Shown here: positions 6,616-11,790 of the stretch, piece after piece
How positions within the stretch are numbered: position 1 is the first letter of the stretch
Layout of the letters: each line of letters opens with the position of its first letter
Notes under the pieces: model-generated
Told to the model about the DNA's origin: nothing
Databases searched by the model: none
The model's input: only the letters and a program-made list of their open reading frames with translations
Assembly: GCA_030840515.1 (NCBI GenBank)
Contig: JAVEEJ010000036.1
Location: forward strand, 1 to 12,310
Length of the DNA stretch: 12,310 nt
Direction of reading: 5' to 3'
DNA from: Frankiaceae bacterium
GTDB taxonomy: Bacteria; Actinomycetota; Actinomycetes; JAVEEJ01
Made by a program: the position numbers and the translations under genes

Positions 6616-7301
6616 CCGACCTTGGTGCAGGAGGGCGCGCCGAGCGTGTACGCGGATCCGCCGTCAGAGATGTCGAACTGCAGCAGCAGCCCGCCAAGCG
6701 GCACCCTGGTGCCGTTGACGTCCTGAGAAGGCACGGCGCCCTGACCCAGGATGCGCTCGACCTTCGCGGTGGCGCCCTTGATGACGGTGCCCTTGGCGAT
6801 CTTGCCCATCTTGGCCAGTGCGCTCATCGGCACGTTGATGCGGATCTCGCCGCTGGCGGGCGTGACGGAGCCGGTGACGTCCGCGTCCTTGTAGCTGGTG
6901 TTGATCCCTGACGTGGGGTCAGCGGCGCGGTGCCCGAGGATGTACTGCACACCCTGCGGGTAGGTGCGGGCGGCGACGAAGACCTCGTCGTAGGCGCTTC
7001 CCTTGGGGGTGAAGCTCACGGAGTAGACGCGACCGGGAGCCCACTGCGGGTCGGGGTAGGCCAGCGCCTTCGTGCGGATGAGCACGGTCATGGTTTGGGC
7101 GTTGCTCGCGATGTCCCCGCCGACCACGTCGTCGGAGTCACTGCCCGGCACGTTGTTGTAGGTGGCGTCACCCGCTCCGTCGGTGATGACCTTGCAGCTG
7201 ACCTTCACCGGCTTGGGCTTCGGGGTCGCGGCGTTGGCTCCGCCGATCGCGAGGCTGGTAAGCGCCGTGAGGGCGGTGAGGGCAATGACGGTGCGGCGCA
7301 T
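6612..7301 (-). CDS. Exported hypothetical protein, tandem paralogue A
   Basis: A 229-residue secreted protein with signal peptide MRRTVIALTALTALTSLAIG then GANAA (cleavage near residue 25). The mature protein has KVSCKVITDGAGDA near the start, an acidic GSDSDDVVGGD stretch, ALAYPDPQWAPGRVYSVSF, FVAARTYPQGVQYILGHR, and ends SAYTLGAPSCTKVG. Its only two Cys lie at the two ends of the mature chain and are kept in its neighbour, suggesting a disulphide joining both termini. The DxAGD motif and alternating strands suggest a beta-sandwich (DOMON/CBM9-like) fold; this is a guess. ATG 7301 has AGGAG (7309-7313) with a 7-base spacer. It lies 55 bases after paralogue B on the same strand, so co-transcription is likely. 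Function unknown. Confidence 0.85.
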   Translation of the reverse strand: MRRTVIALTALTALTSLAIGGANAATPKPKPVKVSCKVITDGAGDATYNNVPGSDSDDVVGGDIASNAQTMTVLIRTKALAYPDPQWAPGRVYSVSFTPKGSAYDEVFVAARTYPQGVQYILGHRAADPTSGINTSYKDADVTGSVTPASGEIRINVPMSALAKMGKIAKGTVIKGATAKVERILGQGAVPSQDVNGTRVPLGGLLLQFDISDGGSAYTLGAPSCTKVG

Positions 7302-8037
7302 GGCGAGACTCCTGAACGCTGGGGTGAGTGTTGTGGTCGTGCGGCAGAGCGCTGGGTCAGCCGACCTTGGTGCAAGAAGGAGCGCCGAGCGTGTAGGGCT
7401 TGGAGCCGTCAGAGATGTCGGCCTGGTAGCGGAAGCCGCCGAGCGGGATCCGGTTGCCGTTCACGGTCTGTGAGGCGACGACGCCCTGGCCGGCGAGCCG
7501 CTCGACGGTGGCGCTGGCGCTCTTGATGACCGTGCCCTTGGTGGCCTTGCCGAGCTTGGCGAGCGCGGCCATCGGCGCGGTGATCCGGATCTGGCCCTTA
7601 GCGGTGTCGATGGAGCCCGTGACAGCCAGGTCGTAGATGTTGGAGGAGCTGCCCAGCGGCGGCAGGGTCTCGCGGTGGCCGAGGTGGTACTGGACGCCCT
7701 GCGGGAACGTGCGAGCGGCGAGGAAGATCTCGTCCGCTGAGCTGCCCTTGAGAGTGAAGTTGACGTTGTAGGCCCGTCCGAAGACCCACTGCGGGTCGGG
7801 GTAAGCCAGCGCCTTGAGCTGCAGCACCACGGTGATCGACTTGGCGTTGCTGGCCATGTCAGCCCAGAGCAGGTCGTCACTGTCATCGCCCGGCAGGGGT
7901 GCCGGAGTCTGGACGGCGACGTCACCGGCCGGGTCGGTCATGATCTTGCAGCTGACCTTGCTCGCGGCGTCGGCGCCACCCACGGTGAGACCGGCGGCGG
8001 TGGCGAGAACGGCGAGGACGATGGCGGTGCGACGCAT
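6613..8037 (-). repeat. Tandem gene duplication
   Basis: The two exported-protein genes (6612-7301 and 7357-8037) are direct copies of one ancestral gene, alike in DNA as well as protein. Near their 3' ends both read AGCCGACCTTGGTGCA on the plus strand (starting at 6614 and 7359), followed by a near-identical GCGCCGAGCGTGTA. Gaps occur after the signal peptide and in the middle. Confidence 0.8.
7357..8037 (-). CDS. Exported hypothetical protein, tandem paralogue B
   Basis: A 226-residue secreted protein clearly paralogous to the gene at 6612-7301; by eye more than half of the residues match, including ALAYPDPQW, FPQGVQY, LGHR, KGTVIK, VERL and the ending YTLGAPSCTKVG. The signal peptide is MRRTAIVLAVLATAAGLTVG then GADAA. 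KVSCKIMTDPAGDV and SCTKVG carry the two conserved Cys. It lacks the short Pro/Lys linker found after the signal peptide in paralogue A. ATG 8037 is chosen because AGGAG (8044-8048) lies 6 bases upstream and a signal peptide starts there. The reading frame stays open for 400 codons further, but that part is antisense to the acyl-CoA dehydrogenase and should not be annotated. It is divergent from the dehydrogenase across 141 bases. Function unknown. Confidence 0.87.
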   Translation of the reverse strand: MRRTAIVLAVLATAAGLTVGGADAASKVSCKIMTDPAGDVAVQTPAPLPGDDSDDLLWADMASNAKSITVVLQLKALAYPDPQWVFGRAYNVNFTLKGSSADEIFLAARTFPQGVQYHLGHRETLPPLGSSSNIYDLAVTGSIDTAKGQIRITAPMAALAKLGKATKGTVIKSASATVERLAGQGVVASQTVNGNRIPLGGFRYQADISDGSKPYTLGAPSCTKVG

Positions 8038-8140
8038 GACGAGCTCCTGGCTGGCTGGGGTCTTCTTGGGCCGAGTCTTCGCCGTACTCGCACGAATCCC
8101 TTCCCTGACCCACCGCATAACGAGACCGAGCCTGCCGGGA

Positions 8141-8168
8141 TACTCACTGGTAACTCGGCCCGTACGGG
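8141..8168 (+). promoter_or_regulatory. Palindrome and half-sites before the acyl-CoA dehydrogenase
   Basis: The 141-base divergent region contains the perfect 10-base palindrome CCCGTACGGG (8159-8168), touching the ribosome binding site GGGAAGGA (8166-8173) of the dehydrogenase. A spaced TAC-N6-GTA element lies at 8141-8152. Either could be an operator; no regulator can be named. No convincing -35/-10 pair was found. Confidence 0.3.
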
Positions 8169-8178
8169 AAGGACCGCC

Positions 8179-9375
8179 ATGCCCCGGCTTGCGCAGACTG
8201 AGGGACTCAGCGACATCCAGCGCGAGATCCTCTCGACCGTCCGCAGCTTCGTCGAGAAGGAGATCCTTCCCTACGCGACGGACCTCGAGCACAAGGACGA
8301 GTTCCCCGAGGCCATCGTCGAAGGCATGCGGGAGATGGGCCTGTTCGGCCTGATGATTCCGGAGGAGTACGGCGGCCTCGGTGAGTCGCTGCTGACCTAC
8401 GCACTCGTCGTGGAGGAGATCGCCCGCGGCTGGATGAGCGTGAGCGGCGTGATCAACACCCACTTCATCGTCGCCTACATGCTGAAGCAGCACGGCACCG
8501 ACGAGCAGAAGAGCCGGCTGCTTCCGTTGATGGCGACCGGTGAGCTGCGCGGCGCCTTCTCGATGAGCGAGCCAGGCTGCGGTTCGGACGTCGCGGCCAT
8601 CACGAGCAAGGGCGTGCGTGACGGCGACGAGTACGTCCTCGACGGCCAGAAGATGTGGCTCACTAACGGTGCCCGCGCCGGCATCGTCGCGACGTTGGTG
8701 AAGACCGACGAGGGTGGTGACTCGGTCTACAAGAACATGACGACGTTTCTCATCGAGAAGGAGCCTGGCTTCGGTGAGACCGCGCCCGGGATCACCATCC
8801 CCGGCAAGATCGAGAAGATGGGCTACAAGGGCGTCGAGACCACGGAGATGGTGCTGCAGGGCGCCCGAGTTCCGGCGGCGTCGATTCTCGGCGGTGACGA
8901 GGGCCGCGGTAAGGGCTTCTACCAGATGATGGACGGCATCGAGGTCGGCCGCGTCAACGTCGCCGCGCGCGCCTGCGGCATCTCGATCCGCGCCTTCGAG
9001 CTCGCCATCGCCTACGCACAGCAGCGCGTGACCTTCGGCAAGCCGTTGACCGGTCACCAGGCCATCCAGTTCAAGCTGGCGGAGATGGCGACCAAGGTCG
9101 AGGCGTCGCACGCCCTGATGGTCAACGCAGCGCGGCTCAAGGACGCCGGTCAGCGCAACGACGTCGAGGCGGGCATGGCCAAGCTGCTCGCGTCGGAGTA
9201 CTGCGCCGAGGTGACTCAGGAGTCGTTCCGGATCCACGGCGGCTACGGCTACTCCAAGGAGTACGAGATCGAGCGACTCATGCGCGAGGCGCCATTTCTG
9301 CTCATCGGAGAGGGAACGTCTGAGATCCAGAAGACCATCATCAGCCGCGGTCTGCTCAAGGACTACAAGCTCTGA
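8179..9375 (+). CDS. Acyl-CoA dehydrogenase, candidate methylsuccinyl-CoA dehydrogenase
   Basis: A 398-residue flavoprotein with the whole ACAD architecture: N-terminal helical domain (ILPYATDLEHKDEFPEAIVE), the FAD/substrate strand segment AFSMSEPGCGSDVAAI, MWLTNG, then the C-terminal helical domain with RVTFGKPLTGHQAIQFKLAE, RIHGGYGYSKEYEIERLMRE and GEGTSEIQ. E378 in EGTSEIQ occupies the usual catalytic-base position. It oxidises an acyl-CoA to the 2,3-enoyl-CoA and passes electrons to ETF. The stretch GESLLTYALVVEEIARGWMS with INTHFIVAYMLKQHGT is close to the dehydrogenase I recall from the Streptomyces ccr locus, suggesting methylsuccinyl-CoA as substrate. Proteobacterial Mcd enzymes are much longer, so the assignment is inferred. 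ATG 8179 follows GGGAAGGA. Its TGA overlaps the start of the RNA methyltransferase gene. Confidence 0.9.
   Translation: MPRLAQTEGLSDIQREILSTVRSFVEKEILPYATDLEHKDEFPEAIVEGMREMGLFGLMIPEEYGGLGESLLTYALVVEEIARGWMSVSGVINTHFIVAYMLKQHGTDEQKSRLLPLMATGELRGAFSMSEPGCGSDVAAITSKGVRDGDEYVLDGQKMWLTNGARAGIVATLVKTDEGGDSVYKNMTTFLIEKEPGFGETAPGITIPGKIEKMGYKGVETTEMVLQGARVPAASILGGDEGRGKGFYQMMDGIEVGRVNVAARACGISIRAFELAIAYAQQRVTFGKPLTGHQAIQFKLAEMATKVEASHALMVNAARLKDAGQRNDVEAGMAKLLASEYCAEVTQESFRIHGGYGYSKEYEIERLMREAPFLLIGEGTSEIQKTIISRGLLKDYKL
9358..9362 (+). promoter_or_regulatory. Ribosome binding site for a CTG-started gene
   Basis: AAGGA, inside the last codons of the acyl-CoA dehydrogenase gene, lies 9 bases before CTG 9372. 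It supports starting the RNA methyltransferase there, because no ATG, GTG or TTG exists in that frame between the in-frame stop at 9321 and GTG 9543. Confidence 0.55.
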
Positions 9376-9977
9376 GCGAGGGTGTCGGCGTCGGTCCGCA
9401 TCCGCAGCCGTGGCCTGCCGACGAGCGGCTTGACGCGGAGCTGCTGGCGCGCGGTGATGCGCGCAACGTCGTCGACCGCTACCGCTACTGGCGGCGCGAA
9501 GCGATCGTCGCTGACCTCGATGGCCGCCGGCACCCCTTCCATGTGGCGATAGAGAACTGGCAGCACGACTTCAACATCGGCGCCGTCGTGCGCAACGCGA
9601 ACGCCTTCCTCGCCGCCGAGGTGCACATCGTCGGCAACCGCCGGTGGAATCGGCGCGGTGCCATGGTGACCGACACCTATCAGCACATCCGCCACCACGA
9701 CTCCGTCGAACAGCTTGCGGACTGGGCGTCCGACCGAGCCCGCCCGGTGCTCGGGATCGACCTGCTGCCGGGCTCCACGTCGATCCTCGACGCCGAGCTG
9801 CCGCGCGAGTGCGTCTTCCTGTTCGGCCAGGAGGGCCCCGGTCTGAGCGCGGCCGCCCGCTCGCTCGTCGAGCAGGTGCTGCACATCCCGCAGTTCGGCT
9901 CGACCCGGTCGATCAACGCCGGCGTGGCTTCGGGCATCGCCATGGTCGAGTGGGTCCGCCGGCACGCCTCCCCGTAG
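9372..9977 (+). CDS. SpoU/TrmH family RNA 2'-O-methyltransferase, apparent CTG start
   Basis: A SPOUT-fold, SAM-dependent methyltransferase for ribose 2'-O-methylation of tRNA or rRNA. SpoU motif 1 is NIGAVVRNANAF (68-79, catalytic Arg R74), motif 2 is FLFGQEGPGLS (149-159) and motif 3 is GSTRSINAGVASGIAMVEW (176-194). The actinobacterial N-terminus (SEGVGVGPHPQPWPADERLD, later RYRYWRREAIVADLDGR) is in frame from CTG 9372, giving 201 residues. The first ordinary start, GTG 9543, would remove 57 residues, including part of the first core strand (HPFHVAIEN), and has no ribosome binding site. CTG overlaps the dehydrogenase stop as CTGA, the same geometry as coupled ATGA overlaps, so translational coupling is likely. 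The target nucleoside cannot be read from sequence. Confidence 0.88.
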   Translation: MSEGVGVGPHPQPWPADERLDAELLARGDARNVVDRYRYWRREAIVADLDGRRHPFHVAIENWQHDFNIGAVVRNANAFLAAEVHIVGNRRWNRRGAMVTDTYQHIRHHDSVEQLADWASDRARPVLGIDLLPGSTSILDAELPRECVFLFGQEGPGLSAAARSLVEQVLHIPQFGSTRSINAGVASGIAMVEWVRRHASP

Positions 9978-9998
9978 CGCCTGGCAAGCCCCGCCTCG

Positions 9999-10078
9999 CG
10001 ACGAGTGGCGGGTTAGGGCGGGCAAATCGGCCTTCGCCACCGCCACAACCTGCCACTCGCCGTCGAGATGGCCGTTTG
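9999..10078 (+). other. Intergenic structured region with interleaved inverted repeats
   Basis: Stem 1 pairs 9999-10014 (CGACGAGTGGCGGGTT) with 10047-10062 (AACCTGCCACTCGCCG), 14 of 16 positions. Stem 2 pairs CAAATCGGCC (10023-10032) with GGCCGTTTG (10070-10078) with one bulge. The order left1-left2-right1-right2 is that of a pseudoknot. GTGGCGG (10006-10012) can also pair with CCGCCAC (10040-10046), an alternative to stem 1. It lies in the 178-base gap after the RNA methyltransferase. It could be a terminator, an attenuator, a structured RNA or a dispersed repeat. Confidence 0.4.
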
Positions 10079-10143
10079 TGGTCGGCGTACTCGCGTCCAG
10101 ACGCTCACGGGCCGAAGCGGAGCCATGGGCCGGCGGTCCTGAG

Positions 10144-10149
10144 TACCGT
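10144..10149 (+). promoter_or_regulatory. Candidate -10 box of a leaderless SUFU gene
   Basis: TACCGT fits TANNNT and ends 6 bases before GTG 10156. No ribosome binding site is seen before that GTG, so transcription could start at or beside it. No good -35 is present. Confidence 0.35.
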
Positions 10150-10155
10150 GCGGGC

Positions 10156-10731
10156 GTGTCTGACCTGCTGATCCACCTGGAGGCGCATCTCGTGGCCGCC
10201 CTCGGCGAGCCGTCGGGTCGGGCCAGCGTCACCTTCCTCGGGACCGAGCAGATCGACGTGCTGCGCTTCACCACGTCTGCCGGGGACCTGACCCGCTACG
10301 CCACGGTGGGCATGGCCCGTTACCCCATGACCGATCCGACCGCTGCGGTCATCGATGGCAGCGGCCCTCGCGCAGAGCTGCTGCTCAGCCTGGCCACGCC
10401 GCGCGACGAGGTGTTCCGCGCGCTTGCGGTGCTCGCCGCCGCACCCGTCGTCGAGGGCTTGGTGATCACACCCGGGGCCAGCCTGGCGTTGGGCGAACCG
10501 CTTTGGCCCGGATCCGGCTTCCAGGACGTGCTTGTCGCTGAGCCCGGCGGACTGGTCCCCGACCTGGAGCTCGACTCACAGACTCGGGTGGGGTTCTTCC
10601 CGGTGCTGCCGATGACAGCTGCGGAAGCTGCGTGGAAGCGGGTGCACGGGGCGACCGCCCTGCGAGAGCGCTGGCTTTCCCAACGCACGGATCTGCGCGA
10701 TCCCCTACGCCCAGCAGTGGCGCTCTCATGA
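10156..10731 (+). CDS. Suppressor of fused (SUFU) domain protein
   Basis: A 191-residue cytosolic protein that is essentially one SUFU-like domain: DVLRFTTSAGDLTRYATVGM then ARYPM (35-58), AELLLSLA (73-80), VFRALAVLAAAPVVEGLVIT, TPGASLALGEPLWPGSGFQD (105-124) and the closing RVGFFPVLPMTAAEAAWKRV then HG (144-165). Bacterial SUFU domains have no settled biochemical role; several occur as polymorphic-toxin immunity proteins, but here there is no adjacent toxin, so no such role is claimed. GTG 10156 is chosen because the domain begins just after it and a -10-like TACCGT lies 6 bases upstream; an ATG 26 codons earlier would add low-complexity sequence overlapping the structured region. The TGA overlaps the ATG of the DUF2332 gene in ATGA, so the two are translationally coupled. 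Confidence 0.78.
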   Translation: MSDLLIHLEAHLVAALGEPSGRASVTFLGTEQIDVLRFTTSAGDLTRYATVGMARYPMTDPTAAVIDGSGPRAELLLSLATPRDEVFRALAVLAAAPVVEGLVITPGASLALGEPLWPGSGFQDVLVAEPGGLVPDLELDSQTRVGFFPVLPMTAAEAAWKRVHGATALRERWLSQRTDLRDPLRPAVALS

Positions 10732-11780
10732 CCCTGCCCGACCTGCTGCGGCAACAGGCCCAGGGCTGTCGCGAGCTCGGCTCCCCCCTGTATGGCCGGC
10801 TGCTTAGCCGCGTCGCCGATGACGTCGAGCGCGGGGGAGTGTTCGCGGGGATCTTCGCCGGTCACGAGGACGACAGGGCTCGTTCGGCCGTCGGCCTTCG
10901 ACTGCTCGGTGCCGTGCACCGGCTCGTCCTGGAGGGACGGGCGCCCGACCTTGCCGCGCACTACCCGTCCGTTGGGGGTGTGCCGGGCGACGGCCTCTGG
11001 GAGGTGTTCCGCGCCGCCGCCGTCGAGCACGAGGCCGACGTACGCGCGCTCCTGGAAATCCCTCCCCAGACCAACGAGGTGGGTCGCGCAGCTGCCTTGG
11101 TCGGTGGGCTGATGCGCCTGCACGATCAGACGGGCCTGCCCATCAGGCTGCTCGAAATCGGGTCGTCAGGCGGTCTGAACCTCAACGCTGACCGGTTCCG
11201 CTACGACCTCTCCCCGGCGCGCTGCATCGGCGACCGCCACAGTCCGGTTCGGCTCGATCGCCCGTGGAAGGGCGACGAGAGCGCCTGGCCCGCAGGCGAG
11301 ATCCCGGCGATCGTGGAGCGCGGCGGGTGTGATCCGGACCCGGTTGATACGAGTACGGCGGAGGGCCAGCTCACGGTGACGTCGTACGTGTGGGCCGACC
11401 AGGTCACGCGCTTCGAGCGGCTGCGCGCGGCGCTGGACGTGGCGCAGCGCCACCCGCCGGGGGTGGACCGGGCGACCGCGGGGGAGTGGCTGCGCGATCG
11501 GCTGCGGCCGGAGCCGAGCGTCGTCACGGTGCTCTGGCACAGCGTGGTGTGGCAGTACCTGAGCGATGACGAGCGGGCCGCCGTGAACGCCGTACTCGCA
11601 TCCGCCGGCGCGGCAGCGACCGCCTCCGCACCCGTTGCCCACCTGAGCCTGGAGCCCGGCGGGAAGCTCTACGTGGACAAGTTCGCCTTCGTCGTCACGC
11701 TGCGGACGTGGCCCCACGCTCCGGAGCCGCAGGTCATCGCGACGGCAGCCGGTCACGGCCCTCCGGTGGTCTGGCGCTAG
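10728..11780 (+). CDS. DUF2332 family protein, methyltransferase-like
   Basis: A 350-residue cytosolic protein of the DUF2332 family, common in actinobacteria and of unknown activity. Characteristic features are an N-terminal helical region (LLRQQAQGCRELGSPLYGRL), HYPSVGG, PPQTNEVGRAAAL (112-124), LLEIGSSGGLNLNADRFRY (141-159), SYVWADQVTRFERLRAAL, then VTVLWHSVVWQYLS and an LSLEPGG stretch. The E-x-G-x-S-x-G-L-N motif looks like motif I of Rossmann-fold SAM-dependent methyltransferases and is followed by an acidic residue in DRF, so a methyltransferase-type fold is a reasonable inference. ATG 10728 overlaps the SUFU stop by four bases (ATGA); an upstream start at 10632 would lie within the SUFU gene. 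Its TAG forms part of the presumed -10 box of the next gene. Confidence 0.87.
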   Translation: MTLPDLLRQQAQGCRELGSPLYGRLLSRVADDVERGGVFAGIFAGHEDDRARSAVGLRLLGAVHRLVLEGRAPDLAAHYPSVGGVPGDGLWEVFRAAAVEHEADVRALLEIPPQTNEVGRAAALVGGLMRLHDQTGLPIRLLEIGSSGGLNLNADRFRYDLSPARCIGDRHSPVRLDRPWKGDESAWPAGEIPAIVERGGCDPDPVDTSTAEGQLTVTSYVWADQVTRFERLRAALDVAQRHPPGVDRATAGEWLRDRLRPEPSVVTVLWHSVVWQYLSDDERAAVNAVLASAGAAATASAPVAHLSLEPGGKLYVDKFAFVVTLRTWPHAPEPQVIATAAGHGPPVVWR

Positions 11781-11783
11781 CGT
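11778..11783 (+). promoter_or_regulatory. -10 box of a leaderless MaoC gene, built on the upstream stop codon
   Basis: TAGCGT fits TANNNT and ends 7 bases before ATG 11791, the expected geometry for a leaderless actinobacterial transcript. Its first three bases are the DUF2332 stop codon. There is no ribosome binding site before the ATG. No convincing -35 was found. Confidence 0.5.
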
Positions 11784-11790
11784 CTGCGCC

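Noticed and set aside
8038..9237. 400-codon N-terminal extension of paralogue B on the minus strand
   Set aside because: It is exactly antisense to the acyl-CoA dehydrogenase; a clear signal peptide and ribosome binding site start the real gene at 8037.
10078..10155. ATG-type extension of the SUFU protein
   Set aside because: The 26 added residues are low-complexity and would overlap the structured intergenic region; no ribosome binding site.
9363..10274. 303-codon minus-strand open frame
   Set aside because: It is antisense to the RNA methyltransferase with its SpoU motifs and to the start of the SUFU gene; no recognisable domain.
10156..10731. SUFU protein as an immunity protein of a polymorphic toxin
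   Set aside because: No toxin, secretion-leader or nuclease domain lies beside it; the coupled partner is DUF2332.
10320..11123. 267-codon minus-strand open frame
   Set aside because: It is antisense to the SUFU and DUF2332 genes, which have clear family motifs.
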